From the NCBI GenBank assembly GCA_020054675.1, contig JAIHAL010000003.1:248001-312000 (forward strand): DNA of 64,000 nt, given 5' to 3'. Source of the DNA: Oscillospiraceae bacterium (GTDB lineage: Bacteria; Bacillota; Clostridia; Oscillospirales; Ruminococcaceae). Of this stretch, positions 16,731-26,260 are shown one piece after another. Each line of letters starts with the position of its first letter. Position 1 is the first letter of the stretch. Below the pieces are notes generated by a model that made no database searches, had not been told where the DNA came from, and was given only the letters and a program-made list of their open reading frames with translations. A program made the position numbers and the translations under genes.

Positions 16731-17654
16731 TCACTCCCTGTCGGTTTTGTAAGAAAGCCTTAGCTTCATGGGCCTGCCGTAATCGCCAAAACCGGTGCCG
16801 AAAAGAGTAAGTCCTCCGCAGTGAGGAGTTTCCTCCGGCACGGAAAATCTGAATATTATCGGCGTCTGATGGTTTATGTTCAGGTCCTTTACGGTCACAT
16901 CGGAAATCTTGCTGCTGCCATCTATAAAGGTGCCCTTTTCGTTGACCGTAAGAGTTTTAAGCAGACCGAACTGATTCAAGCTGTTTCCCCACCAGTCGGG
17001 AGTGAATCTGCCCCGCCTGTTTCCGAAATCCCCCGGGCTTATCCAAAAGCCAAGGGGGATTTCGTTTATGGAAAAATGTATATCGGATGGGTAATCATCG
17101 CAAACTCCCGGGCATTCGGAGGCAATTTCAAAGGAAAGCCTGAATTCTGAAAGCTCCTCGCGCGGTTTTAAGCGATTTGGGAGGGTGTATTCGATAAATC
17201 CGCTGGCGAACCAAAGAATTGAGGCGTTGTATCTTTGGGGAAAAGAAAAGTATTTTGGGTCGTCAAGCTCTCCGATTATTTCGGTGACGGTTGCTATTCC
17301 ACAAGTGGGAGAAATCTTGTAGTTTGTAAAAAAACCTATTTCAATGTCATCACAATAGCAAAGCTCTTCATTTTCGGATGGAGCTAAATTTACCGCAAGC
17401 ATATCATGAATGGGTCTGCATATTTTCATGGAGCCTCTTTTTCCGGAAGTCGTGCGGATTTCTATAAGTCCTGCCTCTTCAAGCTGTTTTATGTGCATGG
17501 AAATGGCGCTGTTTGTAAGCCCGAGCTTTTGGGCAAGGTCATTCAGGTTCATATCTTTATTTTGGTATAGCAGTTCAAGTATTTGAATTCTTGCGGGAGC
17601 ACTGAGTGCCTTAAAGACTTCAATGGCATTCGCCATATTTTCAAAATGCAGCAT
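16731..17654 (-). CDS. ArsR-type regulator with large C-terminal sensor domain
   Basis: 307 residues. Residues 5-90 form a winged helix of the ArsR type (VFKALSAPARIQILELLYQN, LTNSAISMHIKQLEEAGLIE and a wing with SGKRGSMKIC). Residues about 100-305 form a beta-rich domain with CYCDDIEIGFFTNYKI and repeated aromatic strands, resembling a carbohydrate- or ligand-binding sandwich. Such regulators often sit beside glycosidase genes. Here it is divergent from the GH51 gene, with a 10-bp palindrome at 17797-17821 as a likely operator. The AGGAGC-type RBS precedes ATG 17654. It probably represses the arabinofuranosidase until an arabinoside is bound (inference). Confidence 0.82.
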   Translation of the reverse strand: MLHFENMANAIEVFKALSAPARIQILELLYQNKDMNLNDLAQKLGLTNSAISMHIKQLEEAGLIEIRTTSGKRGSMKICRPIHDMLAVNLAPSENEELCYCDDIEIGFFTNYKISPTCGIATVTEIIGELDDPKYFSFPQRYNASILWFASGFIEYTLPNRLKPREELSEFRLSFEIASECPGVCDDYPSDIHFSINEIPLGFWISPGDFGNRRGRFTPDWWGNSLNQFGLLKTLTVNEKGTFIDGSSKISDVTVKDLNINHQTPIIFRFSVPEETPHCGGLTLFGTGFGDYGRPMKLRLSYKTDRE

Positions 17655-17685
17655 AAAAGCTCCTTTAAAAGTTTATTATAATTTA

Positions 17686-17713
17686 ATTATATCCTATTTT
17701 TTAATAAAGTCAA
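17686..17713 (-). promoter_or_regulatory. Promoter of the ArsR-type regulator
   Basis: On the minus strand TTGACT (17713-17708), 16-bp spacer, perfect TATAAT (17691-17686), about 30 bp before the start codon. Confidence 0.7.
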
Positions 17714-17759
17714 TGCTTAATTACTAAATAAAAATATGTATATTTAGCTGATTTTTCAC

Positions 17760-17821
17760 TTGACAAGGGGATAATGCTGTGCTAAACTACAATTAGTTTA
17801 ATAATATGTTGTATTATTAAA
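17760..17821 (+). promoter_or_regulatory. Promoter and palindromic operator of the GH51 gene
   Basis: TTGACA (17760-17765), 17 bp, TAAACT (17783-17788). Just after the expected start site lies a perfect inverted repeat, TTTAATAATA (17797-17806) and TATTATTAAA (17812-17821), with a 5-nt centre. It has the AT-rich dyad form seen for ArsR-family operators, and a repressor bound there would block transcription. Confidence 0.65.
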
Positions 17822-17854
17822 TAAATCACTTAAATAATCAAAAGGAGTATTTGT

Positions 17855-19327
17855 ATGAGCAAGCTGGTCATCAATCCCCACAATAAAAAAGACCGTATAA
17901 GCAAGAACATATACGGCCATTTTTCCGAGCACCTTGGAAGATGCATTTATCAGGGAATTTATGTCGGAGAAAATTCGCCAATTCCAAATACAAACGGCAT
18001 GAGGAACGACGTTGTCAATGCGCTTAAAGAAATCAAGGTTCCTGTACTCCGCTGGCCGGGCGGATGCTTTGCGGACGAATATCATTGGAAGGATGGAATC
18101 GGACCAAAGGAAAAGCGCAAAAAAATGATAAATACACACTGGGGCGGAGTTGTTGAGGACAACAGCTTTGGCACACATGAATTTATGGAACTTTGCGAGC
18201 AAATCGGCTGCGAGCCTTACATAAACGGCAACGTGGGAAGCGGCACTGTTCAGGAAATGTCCGAATGGGTGGAATATATGACTTTTGACGGAGTGTCGCC
18301 GATGGCTCAGCTCAGGGCTGAAAACGGAAGAAAAGCTCCTTGGAAGGTAAAATATTTTGGCATTGGAAACGAAAACTGGGGATGCGGCGGAAATATGCGC
18401 CCGGAATTCTATGCTGATTTGTATAGGCGTTTCCAGACTTATGTAAGAAATTACGGCGACAATAGGGTTTATAAGATTGCCTGCGGCGCAAATTCGGAAG
18501 ATTACAACTGGACGGATGTGGTTATGAAGATTGCCGCTCCGTTTATGGATGCAATTTCGCTGCATTACTATACAATTACCCATACATGGCAGAATAAGGG
18601 CAGCGCTACCGGATTTAACGAGCATGAATGGTATCTTTGCTTGAACAAGACGCTCAAAATGGACGAAATAGTAACAAGACATATTGAGATTATGGATAAA
18701 TATGACCCTGAGCATAGGATTGCACTTATAGTTGATGAATGGGGAACATGGTTTGACGTTGAGCCGGGCACAAATCCGGGCTTCCTCTATCAGCAGAACA
18801 CAATGCGCGATGCCCTTGTTGCGGCAATAAACCTCAACATCTTCAATAAGCATTGCGACAGGGTGAGAATGGCAAATATTGCCCAGATGGTCAACGTGCT
18901 GCAATCGGTAATCCTCACTGAGGGCGAAAAGATGGTTCTTACTCCGACATATCATGTGTTCAATATGTACAAGGCGCATCAGGATGCAACATTGATTGAC
19001 AGCTACATTGAAACCAAGGAAATTGCACATGAGGATGTTAAGATACCAAATCTTCATGAATCCTGTTCAATTGACGAAAATGGCAGGATTACGGTTACCG
19101 TTGCGAACCTTTCAACAAAGGACAGCTATGATATTGACGGCATAATTGTTGATACAAAGATAAACAAGGTAAGCGGAACAATCCTTACGAACGAAATGGG
19201 CGCGCACAACACATTTGACAAGCCGGATGTTGTAAAGCCTGCTCAGTTTAAGGATTTCAAGGTTACTGAAAAGGGAATTGACTTTAAAATTCCGCCTTGC
19301 AGCGTAATTTCGCTTACGATTGAATAA
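17855..19327 (+). CDS. abfA: Alpha-L-arabinofuranosidase, GH51
   Basis: 490 residues, near the usual 500 of Bacillus AbfA. It removes terminal arabinofuranosyl groups from arabinan and arabinoxylan oligosaccharides (EC 3.2.1.55). The acid/base is Glu173 in [11 protein letters not shown] and the nucleophile Glu295 in [25 protein letters not shown] (65-79) is the family signature. A beta-sandwich completes the C-terminus. No signal peptide, so it acts in the cytoplasm on imported oligosaccharides. AAAGGAG precedes ATG 17855. It lies upstream of the araBAD genes and has its own promoter and palindromic operator facing the ArsR-type regulator. Confidence 0.96.
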   Translation: MSKLVINPHNKKDRISKNIYGHFSEHLGRCIYQGIYVGENSPIPNTNGMRNDVVNALKEIKVPVLRWPGGCFADEYHWKDGIGPKEKRKKMINTHWGGVVEDNSFGTHEFMELCEQIGCEPYINGNVGSGTVQEMSEWVEYMTFDGVSPMAQLRAENGRKAPWKVKYFGIGNENWGCGGNMRPEFYADLYRRFQTYVRNYGDNRVYKIACGANSEDYNWTDVVMKIAAPFMDAISLHYYTITHTWQNKGSATGFNEHEWYLCLNKTLKMDEIVTRHIEIMDKYDPEHRIALIVDEWGTWFDVEPGTNPGFLYQQNTMRDALVAAINLNIFNKHCDRVRMANIAQMVNVLQSVILTEGEKMVLTPTYHVFNMYKAHQDATLIDSYIETKEIAHEDVKIPNLHESCSIDENGRITVTVANLSTKDSYDIDGIIVDTKINKVSGTILTNEMGAHNTFDKPDVVKPAQFKDFKVTEKGIDFKIPPCSVISLTIE

Positions 19328-19328
19328 A

Positions 19329-19580
19329 ATGGAATCCTATTGCAGAAAATGCCTTTTAAAGGACATCTCAAAGGAAGAATATTTTAAAAACGTCTATGAG
19401 TATATAAAAAGCCTTGACAAGGAAATAAAAACCCCCGACGGCGAGTATGAAAGAAGGCTTGGGATTTGCAAGGAATGCGACAAGCTTGTAAACGGAATGT
19501 GCGCCGTATGCGGATGTTTTGTCGAGGTCAGGGCGGCAAAGCGTATAAACTACTGCCCTGACGTCAATAAAAAATGGTAA
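19329..19580 (+). CDS. Small cysteine-rich protein, DUF6171-like
   Basis: 83 residues with eight cysteines set as pairs: YCRKCLLKDIS at the start, ICKECDKL in the middle, MCAVCGCFVEVRAAKR and a final YCPD...KW. The arrangement looks like one or two zinc-binding knuckles. It matches my memory of DUF6171, common in Clostridia and of unknown function. ATG 19329 comes 1 bp after the GH51 stop and has no clear RBS, so translation is coupled; the in-frame TTG at 19320 is less likely. A strong terminator follows, so GH51 and this gene form a two-gene unit. Confidence 0.75.
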   Translation: MESYCRKCLLKDISKEEYFKNVYEYIKSLDKEIKTPDGEYERRLGICKECDKLVNGMCAVCGCFVEVRAAKRINYCPDVNKKW

Positions 19581-19620
19581 AAAAGCGCCGGATGAAAAAA
19601 TCCGGCGCTTTGCGTATTTT
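19581..19620 (+). terminator. Terminator after the GH51 unit
   Basis: AAAGCGCCGGA (19582-19592) pairs with TCCGGCGCTTT (19601-19611), 8-nt loop, then GCGTATTTT. Confidence 0.88.
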
Positions 19621-19698
19621 TGAGGGATATGCGGGAACAATAATGTCCGTACATTTTTATTGCTTTAAATATTTTCAACAAAAAATAGAGAAAAACTA

Positions 19699-19750
19699 TT
19701 GCAAAAATAAAGGGAATATGCTATAATCAATACAAAGTTGTATGTACATA
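19699..19750 (+). promoter_or_regulatory. araB promoter with AraR-like operator
   Basis: TTGCAA (19699-19704), 17 bp, perfect TATAAT (19722-19727). The start site falls near 19734, and TTGTATGTACATA (19738-19750) lies directly over it. Compared with the AraR box as I remember it (TTGTACGTACAA) it agrees at 10 of 12 positions, and TATGTACATA is itself a perfect palindrome. AraR, encoded 4 kb downstream, is the expected repressor, released by arabinose. Confidence 0.72.
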
Positions 19751-19810
19751 TTTTTAGAACACAAACAAAAGTATCAACATATTTAAACAATTACCATAGG
19801 AGTGATTTTG

Positions 19811-21472
19811 ATGAGCAAATACACCATAGGCGTTGACTACGGTTCGCTGTCCGGCCGCGCGGTTTTGGTTGAAACCTCTACGGGAAAGGAAATAGCATCC
19901 GCAGTTTACGAATACCCCCATGCGGTAATGGACAAAACCCTCCCAGACGGAACACCTCTTGGACATGACTGGGCATTGCAGCATCCTCAGGACTATATTG
20001 ATGTGCTTGCAAAAACAATTCCGGAAATACTTAAAAAATCCGGAGTGAATCCTGCCGATGTAATTGGCATAGGAACCGACTTTACCGCCTGCACGGTGCT
20101 GCCCGTTAAAAAAGACGGAACTCCGCTTTGTTTTTTGGATGAGTATAAGAGCAATCCGCATGCATATGTAAAGCTTTGGAAACACCATGCCGCACAGGAT
20201 AAAGCAAATAAACTCAATGAAATTGCCGAAAAGAGGGGCGAGGCATGGCTTAAAAACTATGGCGGAAAGATTTCTTCTGAATGGGCAATACCAAAGATTT
20301 GGCAGGTGCTTGATGAAGCTCCCGAAATTTATAATGCCATGGACAGATGGATAGAAGCCGCCGACTGGATTATATGGCAGCTTACCGGCGTTGAAACAAG
20401 GAATTCCTGCACAGCCGGATACAAGGCAATCTGGAACAAGAAAACAGGATATCCTTCAAAGGAATTTTTCAAGGCTCTTGACCCGAGGCTTGAAAATGTT
20501 GTGGAGGAAAAGCTTGGCACGGTAATTGTTCCGCTTGGCGACAAGGCTGGAGAACTTACCGAAGAAATGGCAAAGCTTACCGGACTTAAAGCCGGAACAC
20601 CGGTTGCGGTTGGAAATGTCGATGCCCATGTGTGCGTTCCGGCGGTTGGAATTGACGGCCCGGGCAAAATGCTTGCAATTATGGGAACTTCCACATGCCA
20701 TATTATGATGGGTACCGAGGAACATCAGGTTCCGGGAATGTGCGGAGTGGTTGAGGATGGCGTAATGCCGGGCTATTTTGGCTACGAGGCAGGACAATCC
20801 TGCGTTGGCGACCATTTTGCATGGTTTGTTGAAAATTGCTGCCCTGCATCTTATTTTGAGGACGCAAAGGCAAAGGGCATGAACATACACAAGTATTTGA
20901 GGGAAAAGGCTCAAAAACTTAAGGTTGGCCAAAGCGGACTTGTTGCGCTTGACTGGTGGAACGGAAACCGCTCTGTGCTTGTTGACGTTGACTTGACGGG
21001 AATGATTCTCGGCATGACGCTGCAGACCACTCCGGAAGAGATTTACAGGGCTCTTATAGAAGCTACCGCTTTCGGAACAAGGATGATTATAGAAAATTAC
21101 CGCGAACATGGCGTGCCGGTTGAGGAATTCTTTGCATCCGGCGGAATAAGCCAAAAAGACCCGCTTATGATGCAGATTTATTCGGATGTGCTCAATATGC
21201 CGATTAAGATAGCCGGCTCCGAACAAGGCCCTGCGCTTGGAAGCGCAATTTTTGCATCGGTTGCAGCAGGCAAAGCTGCCGGAGGATATGATGACGTATT
21301 TGAAGCGGCGCGCGTGATGGGAAATGTAAAGGATGTTGTATATACTCCGATTCCGGAAAATGTCAAGGTATACGATAAGCTTTTTGCGGAATACCGCAAG
21401 CTGCATGATTATTTCGGCAGGGGCGCAAACGATGTGATGAAGCGTCTTAAAGAAATAAAGAAAAGCATTTGA
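19811..21472 (+). CDS. araB: Ribulokinase AraB
   Basis: 553 residues of the FGGY kinase family. It phosphorylates L-ribulose to L-ribulose 5-phosphate with ATP (EC 2.7.1.16). The N-terminal phosphate loop is [16 protein letters not shown], the substrate region has [11 protein letters not shown], and the C-terminal ATP lobe has [11 protein letters not shown] and [22 protein letters not shown] 19811 is chosen because AGGAGTG ends 7 bp before it; the GTG at 19802 lies inside that RBS. First gene of araB-araA-araD, with its own promoter and AraR-like site. Confidence 0.97.
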   Translation: MSKYTIGVDYGSLSGRAVLVETSTGKEIASAVYEYPHAVMDKTLPDGTPLGHDWALQHPQDYIDVLAKTIPEILKKSGVNPADVIGIGTDFTACTVLPVKKDGTPLCFLDEYKSNPHAYVKLWKHHAAQDKANKLNEIAEKRGEAWLKNYGGKISSEWAIPKIWQVLDEAPEIYNAMDRWIEAADWIIWQLTGVETRNSCTAGYKAIWNKKTGYPSKEFFKALDPRLENVVEEKLGTVIVPLGDKAGELTEEMAKLTGLKAGTPVAVGNVDAHVCVPAVGIDGPGKMLAIMGTSTCHIMMGTEEHQVPGMCGVVEDGVMPGYFGYEAGQSCVGDHFAWFVENCCPASYFEDAKAKGMNIHKYLREKAQKLKVGQSGLVALDWWNGNRSVLVDVDLTGMILGMTLQTTPEEIYRALIEATAFGTRMIIENYREHGVPVEEFFASGGISQKDPLMMQIYSDVLNMPIKIAGSEQGPALGSAIFASVAAGKAAGGYDDVFEAARVMGNVKDVVYTPIPENVKVYDKLFAEYRKLHDYFGRGANDVMKRLKEIKKSI

Positions 21473-21495
21473 TTTATAAAAAAGGAGAAATTGCC

Positions 21496-22971
21496 ATGTC
21501 AATGAAAAATTATGAATTTTGGTTTGTCGTTGGTTCACAGGATTTATACGGCGAAGAAACTTTAAAAAAGGTTGCAGAACACGCAAAAATAATGGCGGAT
21601 GCTTTTGATAAGGCACCTGAAATCCCATGCAAGGTTGTTTATAAGCCGACGGTGCTCACTCCGAATTCCATTGAAAGAACAGTCATTGAAGCAAATTACG
21701 ATGAAAAATGCGCCGGAATCATCACATGGATGCATACTTTTTCACCCAGCAAAATGTGGATAGCAGGACTTTCAAAGCTCCAAAAGCCAATGCTTCACCT
21801 TAACACCCAGTTCAACAGGGATATTCCGTGGAACGAAATAGATATGGACTTCATGAACCTCAACCAGTCAGCTCACGGCGACAGGGAGCATGGATTTATC
21901 GGCGCAAGGCTCAGACTTCCGCGCAAGATTGTTTCCGGATACTGGGAGGATACAAATGTCCGCAGCCGCATAGGCAATTGGATGAGAGCGGCTGTGGGTG
22001 CTTATGAAAGCCGCAGGCTCAAGGTTTGCCGCTTTGGCGATAACATGAGGGAAGTTGCCGTTACCGAGGGCGATAAGGTTGAAGCTCAAATCAAGCTTGG
22101 CTGGCAGGTAAACGGATACGGCGTCGGCGATTTGATAAAGAGGATGAATGCCGTTACCGAAGCGCAAATTGACGCTAAAATGGAAGAATACAAGAGCAGA
22201 TATGATATAAAGACCGATAACATAGATGCTATCCGTTATCAGGCAAGGGAGGAGATTGCCCTCAGGCAGTTCCTTGAAAACGGAGGTTTTGGAGCATTTA
22301 CTGATACTTTCCAGGATTTGCAGGAAATGCGCCAGCTCCCAGGACTTGCAGTTCAGAACCTTATGAAAGACGGATACGGCTTCGGCGGAGAGGGCGACTG
22401 GAAAACCGCCGCTCTTGACAGGGTTATGAAGCTCATGGCGGACGGCCTTGCAGGCGGAACAGCTTTCATGGAAGATTATACTTATCATATGGAACCGGGC
22501 AGGGAAGCTATCCTTGGCGCGCATATGCTTGAAGTTGACCCGAGTATTTCGGTTACAAGACCGCAGATTGAAGTTCATCCGCTTGGAATAGGCGATAGGG
22601 AACCTCCCGCAAGACTTACTTTCCAAACTGGGGATGGTCCGGCAATCGTTGCTACTCTCATTGATATGGGTGACCGTTTCAGAATGATTGTAAACGACGT
22701 TGAAGCTTGCTCTCCGTATGAAGATATGCCGAAACTTCCCGTTGCAAGGGTTATGTGGAAGCCTCTTCCAGACCTTTCGACTTCCGCTGAAGCGTGGATT
22801 CTCGCGGGCGGAGCGCACCATACGGTTATGAGCTACCAGCTTAATGCAGAGCATATGAGGGATTTCTGCGAAATCATGGGAATTGAATTCATTCATATAA
22901 ACAAGGATACAACTATTCCTCAGCTTTCAAAAGAACTTATTTGGAACGATATTGTTTGGAAGCTTAAATAA
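21496..22971 (+). CDS. araA: L-arabinose isomerase AraA
   Basis: 491 residues, near the usual 495-500. It converts L-arabinose to L-ribulose with Mn2+ (EC 5.3.1.4). The start YEFWFVVGSQDLYGEE is the family hallmark; WMHTFSPSKMWIAGL (sugar site) and the metal ligands of TAFMEDYTYHMEPG and ILGAHMLEVDPSI are present, as is the C-terminal AGGAHHTVMSYQL. AAAGGAG lies 8 bp before ATG 21496; the earlier in-frame TTG at 21469 precedes it and is dropped. It begins 23 bp after araB and ends 15 bp before araD. Confidence 0.97.
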   Translation: MSMKNYEFWFVVGSQDLYGEETLKKVAEHAKIMADAFDKAPEIPCKVVYKPTVLTPNSIERTVIEANYDEKCAGIITWMHTFSPSKMWIAGLSKLQKPMLHLNTQFNRDIPWNEIDMDFMNLNQSAHGDREHGFIGARLRLPRKIVSGYWEDTNVRSRIGNWMRAAVGAYESRRLKVCRFGDNMREVAVTEGDKVEAQIKLGWQVNGYGVGDLIKRMNAVTEAQIDAKMEEYKSRYDIKTDNIDAIRYQAREEIALRQFLENGGFGAFTDTFQDLQEMRQLPGLAVQNLMKDGYGFGGEGDWKTAALDRVMKLMADGLAGGTAFMEDYTYHMEPGREAILGAHMLEVDPSISVTRPQIEVHPLGIGDREPPARLTFQTGDGPAIVATLIDMGDRFRMIVNDVEACSPYEDMPKLPVARVMWKPLPDLSTSAEAWILAGGAHHTVMSYQLNAEHMRDFCEIMGIEFIHINKDTTIPQLSKELIWNDIVWKLK

Positions 22972-22986
22972 TCCGGAGGGACAGAA

Positions 22987-23694
22987 ATGCTTGAAGAACT
23001 TAAACAGCAGGTGTACGAAGCCAATATGCAGCTTCCGAAGCATGGCCTTGTAGTATTCACATGGGGCAATGTTTCCGGCATAGACAGGGAAAAGGGGCTT
23101 TTTGTAATAAAGCCTTCCGGCGTGCCGTATGAGGATTTAAAGCCTGAGGATATGGTTGTTGTTGACCTTGAAGGCAAAAAGGTTGAGGGGAAACTTAATC
23201 CCTCCTCCGATACTCCGACTCATGCCGAACTTTACAGGAAGTTTGCTTCAATCGGCGGAGTGGTTCATACACATTCAAGATGGGCGACCATATGGAGCCA
23301 AGCCGGCAGGGATATCCCGCCATATGGCACAACTCATGCCGATTATATATACGGCCCTGTTCCATGTACAAGGGAGCTTTCGCAAAAAGAGGTTGAGGGC
23401 GATTATGAGCTTGAAACCGGAAAGGTCATTGTGGAGCGTTTTGAAAAAGACGGGATAAATCCGCTTTATGTTCCGGCGGTTTTGGTAAAATCCCACGGCC
23501 CGTTTGCATGGGGCAAAAATGCTGCCGATGCGGTGTATAATTCGGTAGTGCTTGAAGAGGTCGCTATGATGGCGTGGCATACCGAAATGCTTGCGCTTTC
23601 GCAGACAAGGCCGGATATGCCTTCTTACCTTAAAGAAAAGCATTTTATGCGCAAGCATGGACCCAACGCCTATTACGGGCAGGGCAAACATTAA
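22987..23694 (+). CDS. araD: L-ribulose-5-phosphate 4-epimerase AraD
   Basis: 235 residues of the class II aldolase/epimerase fold. It converts L-ribulose 5-phosphate to D-xylulose 5-phosphate (EC 5.1.3.4), sending arabinose carbon to the pentose phosphate route. Motifs: [20 protein letters not shown] (phosphate site), [12 protein letters not shown] with zinc ligands, and a third zinc histidine in [19 protein letters not shown] precedes ATG 22987. Last gene of the ara operon, with a GC-rich hairpin after it. No defects seen. Confidence 0.96.
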   Translation: MLEELKQQVYEANMQLPKHGLVVFTWGNVSGIDREKGLFVIKPSGVPYEDLKPEDMVVVDLEGKKVEGKLNPSSDTPTHAELYRKFASIGGVVHTHSRWATIWSQAGRDIPPYGTTHADYIYGPVPCTRELSQKEVEGDYELETGKVIVERFEKDGINPLYVPAVLVKSHGPFAWGKNAADAVYNSVVLEEVAMMAWHTEMLALSQTRPDMPSYLKEKHFMRKHGPNAYYGQGKH

Positions 23695-23720
23695 TAAGCT
23701 ATAACTTCTTCCTTAAATTA

Positions 23721-23765
23721 TTTCCCCCTGCAAGCGCCAAAGTGTGTAAAGCAGGGGGAAAGCTT
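23721..23765 (+). terminator. Hairpin after araD
   Basis: TTTCCCCCTGC (23721-23731) pairs fully with GCAGGGGGAAA (23751-23761), 19-nt loop. The T-run after it is short (GCTTTATT), so termination may be partial. Confidence 0.65.
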
Positions 23766-23767
23766 TA

Positions 23768-23795
23768 TTGACAGGAAAATTTTTAATGGTATAAT
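23768..23795 (+). promoter_or_regulatory. araR promoter
   Basis: TTGACA (23768-23773), 16 bp, TATAAT (23790-23795), 29 bp before the araR start. Both elements are perfect consensus. Confidence 0.8.
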
Positions 23796-23824
23796 TATTG
23801 CAGCAACTGCTGTGGGAGGTATCA

Positions 23825-24880
23825 ATGGAAAATTTGCCTAAATATAAACTTCTTGCCGATTTGCTGCGGCAGGAGATATCCTCCGGAAAATATAAATATC
23901 TTGACAGGCTTTTGACGGAAAACGAACTTGCGCAAAAATATAATATGAGCCGCCAGACGGTGCGGCAGGCTATTGGTCTTCTTGAAAAGGAGGGCATAAT
24001 AACAAGGCGCCGCGGCAGCGGGACTTATATAAGCAAGCCCGGAAAAACACGCCAAAAGACAATGACCGTGGGGGTAATTTCAACTTATATAACGGAGTAT
24101 ATCTTTCCGTCAATTGTCCGCGGGATTGAGGGAGTGCTCACTGAAAACGGCTATTCGCTTTTGCTTTCGGCAACGAGGAACAGGGTCGACAGCGAAAGGA
24201 AACTGCTGCTTGATTATATTCAGAAAAATGTTGACGGACTTATTGTCGAGGGAACGAAAACCACACTTCCCAATCCGAACATATCCCTTTACAGGGAAAT
24301 AAGGGATATGGGAGTGCCGATAGTTTTTATAAACGGATTTTATCCGGAAATGACGGATTCGGTTTATGTGGTTATGGATGATTTCGGCGGAGGCCTTGAA
24401 GCCGTAAGGCGTTTGATTTCCCAAGGATATTCAAATATTGCCGGAATTTTCAAAAGCGACGATATGCAGGGGCATAAGCGTTATGCCGGCTTTACAAGAG
24501 GGCTTATTGAGGCCGGAATTTCATTGGCTGATGATTCCGTTGTATGGTATGGGACGGAAACTATGGATATGATTTTTGAGGAAGGGGAAAACTCTCCGCT
24601 TTCCAAAGCCGTTAAAAATGTGGAAGGCGTGGTTTGCTACAATGACCTTATAGCGGTGCGGCTGATTGATTTTATCCAAAAAACCGGCAGGAGGGTTCCT
24701 GAGGATGTAAAGATTGTCAGCTTTGACAACAGCCATTATTCTGAGCTTGGCATTGTAAAAATAGTTTCGCTCAACCATCCTAAAGAGGAGCTTGGGAAGC
24801 TTGCGGCCCAAAAGCTTTTGAATATGATAAACGGCAGAAATGAAAGGCCATCCGTTCTTCCGTGGGGCATTGACGAATAA
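23825..24880 (+). CDS. araR: Arabinose repressor AraR (GntR-LacI hybrid)
   Basis: 351 residues. The GntR winged helix is at residues 5-75 (YKLLADLLRQEISSGKY, LTENELAQKYNMSRQTVRQA, RRRGSGTYIS). A LacI/PBP1 sugar-binding domain follows from about 82 (TVGVISTYITEYIFPSIVRG) to the end, with VVCYNDLIAVRLIDF and IVSFDNSHYSELG. The same fusion defines Bacillus AraR, which is freed from DNA by L-arabinose. ATG 23825 follows GGGAGGT by 5-6 bp; the TTG at 23798 is upstream of the RBS. The C-terminus (VLPWGIDE) is some ten residues shorter than in B. subtilis. It probably binds the site at the araB promoter. Confidence 0.9.
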   Translation: MENLPKYKLLADLLRQEISSGKYKYLDRLLTENELAQKYNMSRQTVRQAIGLLEKEGIITRRRGSGTYISKPGKTRQKTMTVGVISTYITEYIFPSIVRGIEGVLTENGYSLLLSATRNRVDSERKLLLDYIQKNVDGLIVEGTKTTLPNPNISLYREIRDMGVPIVFINGFYPEMTDSVYVVMDDFGGGLEAVRRLISQGYSNIAGIFKSDDMQGHKRYAGFTRGLIEAGISLADDSVVWYGTETMDMIFEEGENSPLSKAVKNVEGVVCYNDLIAVRLIDFIQKTGRRVPEDVKIVSFDNSHYSELGIVKIVSLNHPKEELGKLAAQKLLNMINGRNERPSVLPWGIDE

Positions 24881-24899
24881 TGTTCTTTTTTGTGCCTTA

Positions 24900-24928
24900 T
24901 TGACAGACGTAAACAGGAATGGTATGAT
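24900..24928 (+). promoter_or_regulatory. Promoter of the MFS transporter gene
   Basis: TTGACA (24900-24905), 17 bp, TATGAT (24923-24928), about 53 bp before the ATG. Confidence 0.65.
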
Positions 24929-24981
24929 AATCTTGCCGGTTTTTGATTTTTTGTTTATTTTTTGAAAGGCAAGGTTTTTGA

Positions 24982-26190
24982 ATGCAAACGGATTATTTGG
25001 CAAGGACTAAAAGATGCAATATAGCCTTCGGAGGGATGCAGGGGCTTTACTATGCCGCAAACTGCATATTTTTTGGATTTTTAATCTCATATCTTTCATA
25101 TAAAGGTTATTCATATATTGTGCTTGGGATGGTTTCAACGGTCATAGCCGCATCTACTATGGTATTTCAGCCGGTTTTGGGGTATATTATGGACAGTTTT
25201 GTTACTCCTAAAAAGCTGATTGCGGTTATGGTTGCCGTTTCTCTGCCGGTTTCGGTAGTGTTTTTTGTTGTTGACGACAGCAGAACGGCGGCAATTTTGA
25301 TAATTGCGCTTATGTCGTTTTTGCAGAACACCCTTGCCGCGGTGGTGGACAGCTGGTGCGTGAGGCTTAGGGAAAAGGGACTTGATATAAATTATCCGGT
25401 CACGCGTTCGATGGGTTCTGTTTTTTACAGCTTTTCCGCGCTTTTGGTGGGATTTTTGATTTCCGGCATAGGATATTCGGTAATTGCCCCCGGATATATA
25501 ATAGCAAGCGTGCTTTTTCTTGTTTTTGTTTTCATGGCGGATGATGTCGAGTGCAAGAACAAGTCTGAGGACAAGGGTTTTCAGGGGCAAAGGATAAGCC
25601 TGCCTAAGGCGTTTAAAATCCTAATGGGGAATTTTGATTACAGGATTTTTTTAATAAGCTACTTTTTTTACAGCATAAGCATGAGGGTAGTCTGCACTTT
25701 TATTGCAAATATTATTGCTGAACGCGGCGGAACTTCGGCGCATCTTGGCGCGGCGCTTTTTATAGCGGCATTTTTTGAACTTCCTTTGCTCTGGATATTT
25801 TCAAGGTATGCAAAGCGCATGAGCCTGCCTCTTGTATATACGGCGGCACTTTTGCTTGGCCTTGTGCGCGTGGTCAGCCTCAATATCTTTCCAAGCCTTG
25901 GCATGGTGATGTTTTCGCAGTTTTTTCAAGGCTTTTCGTTTGGACTGTGCATACCTTTTGTGATTGAGTATGTAAACGAAAAGGTTGATGAAAACCTTAA
26001 AGCAACGGCAATAACCATAGCTATGGCTGTTGCTATGGGAGCCGCTTTGATTATAGGCAATTCACTCGGCGGAGTGATAATTGACCGTTTCGGGATGACA
26101 GGCCTTGGTGTTTTTGTAATTTTTTGCATGGTCGTTGCATTTGCCGTTTTTTTGGTTCCATATTTGCTGCATAAAAAACAAAAAAATTAA
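24982..26190 (+). CDS. MFS transporter, oligosaccharide/H+ symporter-like
   Basis: 402 residues with about twelve hydrophobic segments, starting CIFFGFLISYLSYKGYSYIV and ending IFCMVVAFAVFLVPYLL. A loop motif GYIMDSFVTPKKLI replaces the usual GxxxDRxGRR between helices 2 and 3. The overall look is like the LacY/NupG branch of the major facilitator superfamily. With araR just upstream and its own promoter it probably imports arabinose or arabino-oligosaccharides (inference). RBS is moderate (GAAAGG, 14 bp before ATG 24982). It sits 70 bp ahead of the ABC exporter pair. Confidence 0.8.
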   Translation: MQTDYLARTKRCNIAFGGMQGLYYAANCIFFGFLISYLSYKGYSYIVLGMVSTVIAASTMVFQPVLGYIMDSFVTPKKLIAVMVAVSLPVSVVFFVVDDSRTAAILIIALMSFLQNTLAAVVDSWCVRLREKGLDINYPVTRSMGSVFYSFSALLVGFLISGIGYSVIAPGYIIASVLFLVFVFMADDVECKNKSEDKGFQGQRISLPKAFKILMGNFDYRIFLISYFFYSISMRVVCTFIANIIAERGGTSAHLGAALFIAAFFELPLLWIFSRYAKRMSLPLVYTAALLLGLVRVVSLNIFPSLGMVMFSQFFQGFSFGLCIPFVIEYVNEKVDENLKATAITIAMAVAMGAALIIGNSLGGVIIDRFGMTGLGVFVIFCMVVAFAVFLVPYLLHKKQKN

Positions 26191-26260
26191 ATTACGGCGG
26201 GCAAAAAAGCGCCCTGCCGTTTTGTTTTTTAAATATTTTCAAAAAGAACTGGTGAATTGA

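Noticed and set aside
17798-19057. 419-codon open frame on the minus strand across the GH51 gene
   Set aside because: It is antisense to a clear GH51 enzyme, has no RBS or family resemblance, and its composition (Cys, His, Ile rich) is that of a mirror frame.
20456-21628. 390-codon minus-strand frame across araB and the start of araA
   Set aside because: Mirror frame of two certain genes; no start signal and no recognisable domain.
21868-22896. 342-codon minus-strand frame across araA
   Set aside because: Same reason: it arises from codon bias of the real isomerase gene.
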